A stretch of 64,000 nucleotides of DNA from Sapria himalayana (taxonomy: Eukaryota > Streptophyta > Magnoliopsida > Malpighiales > Rafflesiaceae), in NCBI GenBank assembly GCA_029783825.1, contig JAREIK010002672.1, positions 182,260 through 246,259 of the forward strand, given 5' to 3'. Numbering within the stretch: position 1 is the first letter of the stretch; each line of letters starts with the position of its first letter. A program made the translations under genes and the position numbers. The notes under the pieces are model-generated. The model made no database searches. It saw only the letters and a program-made list of their open reading frames with translations, and had not been told where the DNA came from. Positions 46,126 to 56,704 of the stretch are shown here, in pieces.

Positions 46126-48618
46126 TTTTTTGCAGGGCCAGATGGGCAAATCATTAAAAAAGATTTTTTTTTGCTGTGCAGCAAGGCCAGATGGACGGAA
46201 TGATTAATTTTTCCAGGTAAGTTGGCATATCATTAAAAAAGACATTGTTATTGCAATCACAAGTTTTTATGCTGGGGCAGAAATTCCTAAGACATGGGAA
46301 AATTTATTTATTGTGTTAATTCCAAAAAACAAATCTCCACAGAAATATGAGGATTTCAGACCCATAATCTTATGCAATGCGATCTATACGATTTTAGCAA
46401 AATTTCTATAAAATAGATTAAGTAATATCTTGCCACTCATAATATCTCAGGAACAAATGGTGTTCATTAAAAATACGTTAATGATTGAAATATAAGATTG
46501 GCATTGGAAATTATGAGGGAGCTAGCAGTTAAAACCAGAGTGAATAATTTGGTAGTCAAGCTGGATTTATCTAAAACATTTGATAAGGTAGAATGGGCCA
46601 CTCTCTGCTTGTTATGAGGAAATTTGGTTTTTCTGAATTATGTATTGATATAATATATAGATGTGTTTACAGTGTTTGGGTTTAGGTTATTGTAAATGGT
46701 AAAAAAGGAGAGGAATTTAAGCCCAAAAGAAGTTTAAGGCAAGAGGACCCATTGTCTCCATTATTATTCGATATATATCTAGAATTATTAATCCTCAATT
46801 TAAATGGAAGAATGACTAAAGGCAAGATAATTCCTTTTAGACATCCAAAAAATACCCCAAGAATAGGCTGTTTAGCTTATGCCGATGATCTCATAATATT
46901 CATGAATGCAAGTAAAAGATCTATGAAAAATTGTATGGATCTTTTACAAATATTTGAGACATAAACAGGACAAGTCGTGAATAAAAAGAAGTGTCAGTTT
47001 ATGTTAGCAAATAAAACTTGGGGGGGAGGATTACATTAATTTCTCACGTCCTTCAAAGTACACTGGTACATATTCTATCAATCATTCACCCTCCCAAAAA
47101 ATTCACAAAAAAAGTGGAAATAGATATGGCAAACTTTTTATGAGGTAAAAAAGAGGGCAGGCACAAGCTTCACTGGAAAAAATGGGAAGATATCTGCTAT
47201 CCTAAAGAAGAAGCAGGTCTATAATCAATTTATAGGACATGGCTACTGCCTAGGACTATAAAGGATGGTGGAGGTTAAAAGAAAGCGATAGCCTCTAGGC
47301 TAATTATATGAGAACTAAATATATAGGACAAAAGGATAAAAATATGAAGAAAGCTTCGAAAGATTGGAAAGTACTAGAAAAACAAAAGGAGATAGTAGAA
47401 GCCCACTCAATACTGAAGAAGAGTGGCTGGAAATGGACACTTACTCCGCAGGGAAATTTTACACTTAAATCGGTAAAGGAATTGATCAGAAAGAAAAAAC
47501 TAGTAAATTCAATATTTAAATGGGCTTGGAAGATAGACATTCCACAGAAAATGTGCTCACATGCATGGAAAGCACTTGCGAATGCTTTACCTGTTGATAT
47601 GAATGTTCAAAGAAAAGGTATAAAGATGATATCTAGATATGATTGCTACTTTGAAGCAATAGAATCTATTGACCATTTATTTTCAGAAGGTAAAATTGCA
47701 GCATGAATATGGAAAGAGCTAGAGGAACTTAATCAATTAAGTTACAAAGAAGTAGGATAAATAGAAAGAATAAAGAAATTGGAAAGAGAAACTCCAAGAC
47801 CTCCCATTAAAAAATGGTTAACTCAGAATTTACCGCACGTAGTGATTTGGTGCATATGGAAAGATAGAAATAAGAGTAAATTCGAGGGCATAAAGATGAA
47901 TTTTGTAGAAATATTAAAAGACATCAGGAAGGAAATTAGTAATATTTCATGCATAAAGCCTATTATAGTAGAAAATATGGAATTAGATAAAGAAGATAGG
48001 AAAATATGGGACCTCACCACTAAAATACTTATGCATCACTGGGTAAAAAGTATAAGCTGGAATAGGCCTCCTGAAGGAAAGCTTTCTCTGAATACTGATG
48101 GTAGTTTCAACAGGGACATAGAAATAGCAGGCAGAGGAGGAGTAATTAGAAATACAGATGGCAATGTTAGGAAAGCATTCACTCTCGTCGATGAAGCCTA
48201 TTCGGCACTACACTAAGAAATCACAACACTTAAAAAATGATTATATGTATGTAAAAACATAGGGTATAAAAATCTGCAAATTAAGGTGGATTCAAAATTA
48301 TTGGTAGATTTAGTCTCCAGAAGAATTATTCTATGGAGGAATGAGGAGGAGGAGATAGAGATATTAATAAGTCTCGTTAAAGAATTGAATGCGTTAATAT
48401 TACACATATATGAGGAGGCAAACACATTAGCAGACCATCAAGCAAGAATAGGTTCAGTTAGAGGAGAAACTGAATATGATGAGGAGTCAATACCATAAAA
48501 ATTAAAGGGAATAGTAAGACTAGACAAGTTGTCTTTCCCATACCTAAGAGTGAGCAAGGGTGGATTAAATAAAAAAACAATAGAAATAGGTGATTTTAGT
48601 TTACATTGTTTGAAATAA
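46126..48618 (+). pseudogene. LINE ORF2: RT, zf-RVT and RNase H, copy J
   Basis: RT motifs: FIVLIPKNKSPQKYEDFRPI, KLDLSKTFDKVEW, RSLRQEDPLSPLLFDIYLELL and GCLAYADDLIIF with YADD intact near 46880. At about 47017 a deletion of roughly 200 bp joins CQFMLANK to GGRITLISHVLQ, removing the YLGCPIHEGR segment. Then NFL*GKKEGRHKLHW (TGG to TGA at 47141-47143), KSGWKWTLTPQGNFTLKS, SRYDCYFEAIESIDHLFSEG (two Cys to Tyr) and an RNase H with NTDGSF, VDSKLLVD and LADHQARI; a stop sits just before its Glu motif near 48214. The end is at about 48618. Many other stops are present. Confidence 0.9.
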
Positions 48619-49479
48619 AATAAATGTAATTGGTGTGTAGCCTCCTTCGCAGGGAAATTTCTATCTCTGCAAGAAGAACTAGCAGTTTTTAAAAGTGGGA
48701 AAAAGAAGCCAGGTAGAAAGAACTGTTAGAGGGTAAGTTGGATTTAGTGCCTTGTTATTTTTTTCTGTTTTCTTAGTAGGGAAGTGAAGCATATTCTGAA
48801 GCGCAAAAATTCCAGGAGCTACAAAATTCTGCAATTATAATTGTAGTTTGTAAAAATTCAATCAATGTCATGTAAAATGCTAAGAGTCTGTGTTAATGCT
48901 TATTGAAATAATGTGGTAAAGGAGAGGAAGTGTCATGTGTTAATTTCTGAAGAAAATAGGGATTTAGAGTCTATCAGTGTCTAGTATAGCTCCTTGGGAG
49001 TGGGAAAAACTATTGTCTCTCGAATCATAAACTGTAAAGGACAAGGAAGCTCAAAGAGGCTATGGATCAAGAGGAAGCAAGGATACCTAAAGAGCAGAGA
49101 AAAGAGCAGAAAAAACAAATATTCAAAGTAGCTGAGAGACAGTAAGGAGGAATGAATGCTTTACGTGGTGAAGCCCAAAGGTAAGTAAAGGGGATAAGGT
49201 TTATTTGTAGATATATTGCAATCAAATGTTTGCAGAGTAATAGTGTCAGCAAGTTAAGAATCTAGCTGAACGAGGGAAAAGTAGGATACAAGGCAGGCCA
49301 TCTTTGAAGTATTGAGAAAGGAAGAAAGTAGATACCGAATACATGATAGAGCATAAAGAGGTAGAACAGAGAAGAGGGCGAAGCTTTAAAGAAGCACAAA
49401 CAAGGACACTATATTAAATTAAGAAGGATAAGCTCTCTTGTAAAATTTTAATTTTTAAAGGTTTAATAGCTTGGCAAGG
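48619..49479 (+). other. 3' UTR of copy J
   Basis: About 0.86 kb; I see no gene, RNA or further element. Its sequence does not visibly match the 3' UTR of K although the proteins are close. Confidence 0.55.
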
Positions 49480-49560
49480 TTGTATGAGGGGAAAGGGTAG
49501 TTGTTACTTTGTACAAATGATATTCCTCCACCAAAAGAGAGGGTTATAATTAATAAACAA
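49480..49560 (+). other. Conserved 3' terminal block, copy J
   Basis: TTGTATGAGGGGAAAGGGTA, TTTGTACAAATGATATTCC, CACCAAAAGAGAGGGTTATA, ATTAATAAACAAA. Stem halves TCCTC and GAGGG both present. Confidence 0.85.
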
Positions 49561-49589
49561 AATTAAAAGAAGAAGAAGAAGAAGAAGAA

Positions 49590-49631
<42 letters not shown>

Positions 49632-50086
49632 GGAGAATGAGAAGAAGAAGAAGAATGAGAAGAAGGAGAAGGAGGTGAAGGAGAAAAAGGAGAAGGAGGA
49701 GGAGAAGAAGGAGAGAAGGTGAAGGAGAAGAAGAAGAAGAAGAAGAAGAAGAAGAAGACAAAGAAGAAAGGAGGAGGAGGAGGAGTAGTAGAAGAAGAAG
49801 GAGGAGGAGGAGGAGAAGGAGAAGAAGGAGAAGGAGAAGAAGAAGTAGTAGTAGTAGTAGTAGAAGAAGTAGTAGTAGAAGTAGTAGAAGGATAAAAAGA
49901 AGAAGGAGAAGAAGAAGAAGGAGAAGGAGAAGGAGAAGGAGATGAAGAAGAAGAAGAAGAAGAAGGAGAAGAAGGAGGAGGAGGAGAAGTAGAAAAAGAA
50001 GAAGAAGAAGAAGAAGGAAAAGATGGAGGAGGAGGAGGAGGAGAAGAATGAGAAGAAGAAGAAGAATGAGAAGAAGAAGAAGAATG

Positions 50087-50154
<68 letters not shown>

Positions 50155-50803
50155 AAAAAGGAGAAGAAGCCTAGGAAGAAGAATAAGAAGAAGAACAAAA
50201 AGAAGATGAGGAAGAGGAAGAGGAAGATGATGAATAGGAGGAAGAATAAGAGGAAGAGGAAGAATAAGAGGAAGAAGAAGAAGAAGAAGAAGAAGTGGAA
50301 GAGGAGGAGGAGGAGGAGGAGGAGGAGAAGGAAAAATAAGAAGAAGAAGAGAAGAAGAAAAAAAAAGAAGAAGAAAAAGAAAGAGAAGAAAAAAAGAAGA
50401 AAGAAAAGAGGAAGAAGAAGAAGAAGAAGAAGAAGAAAAAGTAGAAGAAAAAGAAGAAGAAGAAGAATAATAATAATAATAATAATAATAAAGGAAAAGA
50501 AGAAGAATAAAAATAAGCAGAGGAAGAAGAAGAAGAAGAAGAAGATGATGATGATGATGATGATGAAGCAGAAGAATAACAAGAAGAAAAAGAAGAAGAA
50601 GAAGAAGCAGTAGATGAAGCAAAAGAAGTAGAAGAAGAAGTAGGAGAAGAAGAAGAAGAAGAAGTAGTAGTAGTAGTAGAAGAAGAAGAAGAAAAAGAAG
50701 AAAAAGAAGAAAAAGAAGAAGAAGAAAAAGAAGAAGAAAAAATAAGAATAAGAATAAGAAGAAAAAGAAGAGGCAGAAGAAGAAGAATAAAAAGGAGAAG
50801 AAG
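49561..50803 (+). repeat. GAA/TAA/GTA/GGA tail of copy J
   Basis: About 1.24 kb of purine-rich triplets: (GAA)n, (TAA)n at about 49590-49630 and 50467-50490, (GTA)n near 49845 and 50114-50152, GGAGGAGGA runs, and (GAT)n near 50545-50564. Frames up to 372 codons on the minus strand are poly-Leu/Ser/Phe translations and not genes. Confidence 0.95.
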
Positions 50804-51442
50804 GATCACTCGCGAAAACCTAGCTCTCGCGAAAACGCGCTCGCGAAAACTCTCCTGCGGTTTTCTCTAGATTTTCTTTCTCGCGATTTATCTTAAACAA
50901 ACTGTTATGAGAATTTGTTGAATGAATTATTGTGCAAATTGCTTCGTGAATTGCTTTCGATACAGGTTCTCTCGTGATTTTCTCTCTAACGTATTATCTT
51001 GCGAATATCTTGAATAAACAAATGGGTATGTGAATTTGTCGAATGCTTTATTGTGCAAATTGCTTAGTGAATTGCTATTGTTACAGGTTCTCTCGCGATT
51101 ATCTTGCGAATATCTTGAATAAACTGTTAGTTGGGAGAACTATCGAGTAAATTGCTTCGTGAATTGCCTGGAAAACTGTAACGAATATCTTGAATAACCT
51201 GTTTGTCGAATGTTTTTTTGATACAGTTGGAGAACTATCTTGTTATATTTGCAAAGAGTTACTATGTGCAACTGTTATGGGAAAACTATTATGGGAACAT
51301 GAACAATAACAATTGTATGAATAAACTGTTATGCGATTACCTGGAAAACTGTGATATTCACGAAAATCCTCTCGTTTTTATTTCTCTCTAGCGATTACCT
51401 GGAATCCATTGCTGCTCATACCAAGCCCAACTCAAGGTGAGA
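50804..51442 (+). promoter_or_regulatory. 5' UTR of copy K with two sets of tandem repeats
   Basis: Three CTCGCGAAAAC units at 50809, 50826 and 50840 open the element. A roughly 100-121 bp monomer follows: unit 1 about 50911-51031, unit 2 about 51032-51130, a partial third at about 51148-51200. Each contains GAATTTGT(T/C)GAATG, TGCAAATTGCTT(C/A)GTGAATTGC, a TACAGGTTCTCTCG and CTTGCGAATATCTTGAATAA. Tandem 5' monomers carry the promoter in some mammalian L1 families; a promoter role here is inference. CpG is locally enriched compared with the rest of the window. Confidence 0.65.
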
Positions 51443-52800
51443 ATGGAAAAATCTGACTTATTATTAAATAATAAGTCTTTTTCCTCGATGGTGAAGGGAA
51501 CCGCGCCGATTTTACGAATCCAATGTATAAAAAATGGGCTCCCGGCTATCATCTTCTCTGCTGAAGAATCTCAGAGGCTCTTAGAACCTTTCGAATATAC
51601 GCTTGTTGGTAAGTTCTCTCACGGCAGGCCTCGTGCGATTGGAGTTCAGAAATTCATCGACAATTTAAAGCTCAAGGGGAAGGTGAAATTTGCTGATTTC
51701 GATGCCTAACATGTCGTGCTGCAATGCTCTATACTGGAAGATCAATATCGCCTATGGCAGCGTGGATTATGGCAAGTTGACGGCTTCCCCATGCGTATAC
51801 TGAAGTGGACAAAGGATTTTACTCCTCTTGAAGAGGCTCCTATAGCCCCGGTATGGTTTACATTGCCTTTTCTGCCACTCCATCTTTTTTCCGAAACATC
51901 TCTTTATGCAATTTCATCGTGTTTGGGTAAGCCCATGTTACGAGATGAAGCCACAAGAACCATGTCAAGGCCGAACAAAGCACGGGTATGTGTGTGGAGC
52001 TAAACCTCTTAACTAAACCACCTGACAAAATATGGATAGGTAGTGGTGAAGGGGAACAGGCCGAGGGGTTTTGGCAAACTGTCATTCCCGAAAGCCTTCC
52101 TCCCTACTCTTCAAAATGTAAGAGGCTCGGGCATGAAAATTTCTCGTGCAAGGTGGGGAAAGAAGAGCATAACAACGGGCAACAGCATGAAGGAGAAGGT
52201 AAGAAGGTGATGCATTGGGTAAGGAAAGAGGAGGCTTCACTTCTCATACAAAAGCAGCCGAAGGGAGATCTGGACTCAGGCATCCGACAAGATTATCCAA
52301 ATATTACCCAAGAAGAAGGACCCCTGAGAGAGACTAACTTGGGAATAGAAAATGATGTTAGTTTAATAAAAGGATGGGAGGAGGTAAAACACAAGAGAAA
52401 ATATAAAAAAACATCTAAAACAAGAATTGTATTGAAAGAAAAACTTGATGATTATGCGTGGATAGATGAGGATCTTCTGGATTTTCCTGAAGATGAATCA
52501 GTAATTTTTAGTTGCCCTTCAAGCAACAAGGGTGATGTATCTCAAGATGAGCCTGAGGTGAAAGCAAAGGACGATATACATATTTATAATGAAGACTAGG
52601 GGAATCTTTCAAGAACCCAATCCATGGAGGCCCTAAAGCAAATGGCCATGGTGCTCGAAAAACAGGCAAAATATAAAAAGATTAGGTATGAAATCCCTCA
52701 CACTCCTAAAACAGCAAGAAATACGAAAAAATATGCTAACAGGTCTTATGAATCTAAGTGTACAACTCGAGCCCAAGCTAAATTAGTTTTTAATGGATAG
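51443..52800 (+). pseudogene. LINE ORF1 (gag-like), copy K
   Basis: I chose ATG 51443 (MEKSDLLLNNKSFSS), which aligns with the other copies. The DUF4283-like domain is complete: GKFSHGRPRAIGV, GFPMRILKWTKDF, LPFLPLHLF, SRPNKARVCV, KIWIGSGEGEQAEGFWQ. The knuckle reads YSSKCKRLGHENFSC, so the first Cys has become Ser. The acidic linker follows (YAWIDEDLLDFPEDESVIF), then KCTTRAQAKLVFNG and TAG 52798-52800. Breaks: TAA 51707-51709 (Lys in copy A), a one-base frameshift near 51990, and TAG 52597-52599. About 450 codons, the only ORF1 here that keeps all segments with so few lesions. Confidence 0.92.
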
Positions 52801-55800
52801 ATGTCTATATTGGAATGTTAGGGTAATAACTAATAGCCCCACAATAAATAGATTAAGACTTTTAATTAAAGAACATAAAATTTCATTAATGATTATTGCA
52901 GAACCAATGGTCCTGCAAGATCAACTAAATAAATATAGAGAAATCTTAGGATTTAATAAGGCTTATGCTAACCTAAATAGTAAACTTTGGATTTTATGGC
53001 ACAGTAAATTGAAAATTGAAATAATAAAAGATACTGAACAAATAGTACATTTCAAATTAGATAAGAGCACAGATCAAATAATCTCAGCAGTTTATGCAAA
53101 AAATGATAAACAATCTAGGTTGGCATTATGGGAAGAAATGAAAGATATAGCAAGTAGAAATTCACCTTGGATAATAGGAGGCGACTTTAATATAATTAGA
53201 AGCCCTCAAGAAAAGAAGGGTGGCAAACCACCGGATAAGGTAGCCATGAAGTAATTTAATGACACAGTAGCCATTACCAATCTAATGGAAATAGATTTCA
53301 ATGGTTCGAGATATACCTGGTGTAATAATTGGAAAAAAAGAGGAGTCATCTAGGCTCGACTAGATAGGATTATGTGTAACACAAAGTGGGTCACCTCACA
53401 AGGGATTATGGGGCTTAGACACCTAAATAGAACTTGCTCTGACCATAGCCCCCTGCTTATCACGATTCAAAAAAACCAGGGCAATACATCTAATTTTAAA
53501 TTTCAAAATATGTGGGTAAAGCATGCGAGCTTTGCAGGACTTGTTAGAGAGTCTTGGAAAGAGCCAGCAGAGGGTAAACCGATGCAAGTTCTATCAATTA
53601 AACTTCTGAGGCTAAAAGCTTGTTTAAAAACATGGAATAAAGAGGTTTTTGGGAAATTAAATCAGGAGCAAAAAAAACTAGAAGAAAAAGTAGCAAAGCT
53701 GGAGCAAGATTTTGACTCCACTAATAATAATGAAACTCGGATAGAATTAAGTAAGGCTAAAGCAGAACTGAGATTGAAACTACACATGGAAGAAATTTAC
53801 TGGAAACAACGAGCAAAAATAAAATGATTAAAAGATGGGGATCGCAATACCAAATTTTTTTATAGTATGTCTAAAATAAAATCTCAAAAAAATAAAATTA
53901 AAGGTCTAATAAATAAAGAAGGAAAATGGGTAGAAAATGAAAAGGAAATAGGAGCTCTTTTTAAAAATTTCTTTGAAAATCAACTATGTAGTCAGTCATG
54001 TAGGACAGATAATTCTCTAATGCAAGAAATTAGGGTGACCATTACGGAAGCTCAAAATCAATTAATGGAATTGATCCCGGAAGAACCAGAAGTTAAAGAG
54101 GCTGTTTTTAGTCTTGATAAAGATAGTGCAGCAGAACCTGATGGTTGGAACAATTATTTTTTTCAGGTAAACTGGAATACGATTAAAACTGAGCTAGTCC
54201 CTTCAATTGCAAGTATTTTTTGTAGGTGCGGAAATCCCAAAAGCATGGGCAAAATCTTTTATAGTATTAATTCCAAAAAAAGAATCACCACAGAAATGTG
54301 AGGATTATAGACCAATAAGTTTATGCAATGCTATTTATAAAATACTGGCAAAAATATTACAAAATAGGCTAAGCTTAATTTTACATTCAATAATATCTCA
54401 GGAATAAATGGGCTTTGTTAAAAATAGATTAATGATAGAAAATATAAAGCTTGCATCATAAATGATGAAAGAAATATGAAGTAAGTCTAGAGGAAAAAAC
54501 TTAGTGGTCAAATTAGATCTATCAAAAGCCTTCGATAGAGTGGAATGGGATACCCTTTGCTTTGTGTTAAGAAGGTTCGGTTTTTCTGAGCTGACCATAG
54601 ATCTAATATATAGATGCAAATTCAAGTACTTGGGTAAGAGTCCTGGTAAATGGTAAGTTAAGCGAGGAATTTAAACCAAATAAAAGTTTAAGGCAAGGGG
54701 ATCCTTTATCCCCTCTTCTTTTTGATATCTATTTAGAATTATTAATACGTAACTTGAATAAGAAAATATCCGAAGGTAAAATTTTGTCATTCAGACAACC
54801 AAGGAACACACCCAGAATAGGCTGTTTAGCTTATGCAGATGACCTTATAATATTTACTAATGCTAGCATAAAGTCTTTAATGAATCTTATGGATCTTCTT
54901 CAAATTTTTGAAAAAGAGACAGGCCAAATGGTTAATAAAAGTAAATGTCAGTTCATGCTTGCTAAAAATGCAAAATTAAGTTAATAGATAAAATAAAAAA
55001 TATTACAGGCCTTGCAGAAATTAAAGGGACATTAATGTATTTAGGTTGTCCGATACATGAGGGGAGGTTGAAGGAAGAATATCTAAGTTACCTTCAAGAC
55101 AAGTTAAGAAAGAATATAGCAGGATGGAAAGAAGAACTACTGGGATTTGGGGGGAGGATAACGCTGCTGTCACATGTATTACAAAGCATGCTAACGCATA
55201 TTTTATCAGTGATACATCCCCCTAAAAAATTTCTTAAAAAACTCGAATCGGAAATAACCAACTTCTTATGGGGTAAAATACAAGGCAGAAATAAACTACA
55301 TTGGAAGGACTGGAAAAGTATCTGTTATCCCAAAGAGGAAGCAGGATTAGGTTAAATGAGCCTCCAGGACTCGGTAGCGGCCTGAGACTGTAAAAGCTGG
55401 TGGAGACTTAAAGAAAGCGATAATCTTTGGGCTAAATATATGCGGGCAAGATATTTAGATAATAAGAATAAGACCACTAAGAAAGTTTCGAACAGTTGGA
55501 AGTCAAAGGTAAAACAAAAAGAGATAGTTGACTCACACTTTATACTAAAGAGGAGCGGCTGGAAATGGACGTTAACACCACAAGGAAACTTTTCCTTCAA
55601 GTCGGCAAAAGATTTGGTCAGAAAGAAAAAACCGGCTCAAACTCTATTTAAATGGGTATGGCAAGAAAACATACCGCAAAAAATGAGCTCCTTCACATGG
55701 AAGGCTTTAATGAATGCTATACCGGTAGATAGAAATATACAAAAGAAAGGAATAAACATGGCATCAAGATGCGAATGCTGTTTACAAGCGGTTGAAACCA

Positions 55801-56704
55801 CTGATCATTTGCTTTCTAATGGTCCCATAGCAGCAGAAATATGGAAAGAGATGGAAGGGGAAAAAAGAATATGTAAAATAGATGATGGATTAATAGATAA
55901 AGTTAAAAAATGGGAAAAGGAGAACACGAAAAGTCCCACCAGGAAATGGCTTAATCAGAAACTGCTGCATCTAATTATTTGGTTTATATGAAATCTCGAA
56001 ACAAAAGTAAATTCGAAAATATAAGGATGAATTTAACAGAAATTATAAAAGATATTAGAAAGGAGATATGTAATATATCACTAATAAAACCGATAGTTAT
56101 TCAGGAAATGAAACAAGAAAAGAAGCTTGAGAAAGAATGGGATCTCACATATAAAGTTTTAAAACAGCAATGGGCTAAATGTATACAGTGGAATACTCCG
56201 CCGGTTGGTAAACTCTCACTTAATACCGATGGGAGTTTTAGCAGGGACACTGGAATAGCAGGAGGAGGCGGGGTAATAAGAGATCATACAGGGACAGTAC
56301 AGAGAGCTTTCACCAGATCTAGTAGAGCCTCCTCGGCTTTAGATTCAGAAATTAGAGCATTAAAATCAGGGTTAGAGATATGTAAGCAGCTTATCTTTAA
56401 AAACATTGAAGTTCAGGTAGACTCAAAATTACTAGTTGATACAGTAATTAATAAGAAAATATTATGGAGGTATGAAGAGGATCTAGAAGTAATTCTTGGT
56501 CTTATGGACGAACTGAAGGCCTCAATAATACATATATATAGAGAAGCTAATACTCTAGCGGACAGTCTATCTAAAATAGGCACCACCAGAGGAGATATAG
56601 AATATAATGAGAAACACATGCCAAACAAACTAAAGGGAATAGCATGTTTAGATAAAATGGGTTTTCCTTATATTAGAACAAATAAACAGATCACGAAGGT
56701 ATAA
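52793..56704 (+). pseudogene. LINE ORF2: EN, RT, zf-RVT, RNase H, copy K
   Basis: ATG 52793 overlaps the ORF1 stop (ATGGATAG). The endonuclease is complete: LYWNVR, IAEPMV, WIIGGDFNIIR, YTWCNN, ARLDR, TCSDHSPLL. The RT has DSAAEPDGWNNYFF, FIVLIPKKESPQKCEDYRPI, LDLSKAFDRVEW, KSLRQGDPLSPLLFDIYLEL and GCLAYADDLIIF. Then come YLGCPIHEGRLKEEY, FLWGKIQGRNKLHW, SRCECCLQAVETTDHLLSNG and an RNase H with NTDGSF, DSEIRAL, VDSKLLVD and LADSLSKI, ending ITKV. Lesions: TAA 53252-53254, TAG 53351-53353 and TGA 53825-53827 (both from TGG), a frameshift near 54210, stops near 54404 and 54460, frameshifts near 54620 and 54980, TGA/TAA near 55355-55385, and one lost G in a TGG codon near 55989. Confidence 0.93.

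Larger units (their letters stand above)
46126..49560 (+). mobile_element. LINE copy J, 5'-truncated with a duplicated 5' junction
   Basis: Plus-strand LINE of about 3.4 kb, truncated at GPDGWN/FFQxxWHIIKKD in the start of RT, close to the truncation points of B and G. The first 110 bp contain the same stretch twice: an internally deleted version at 46132-46164 and a fuller version at 46181-46242. The protein is closest to copy K. Confidence 0.9.
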
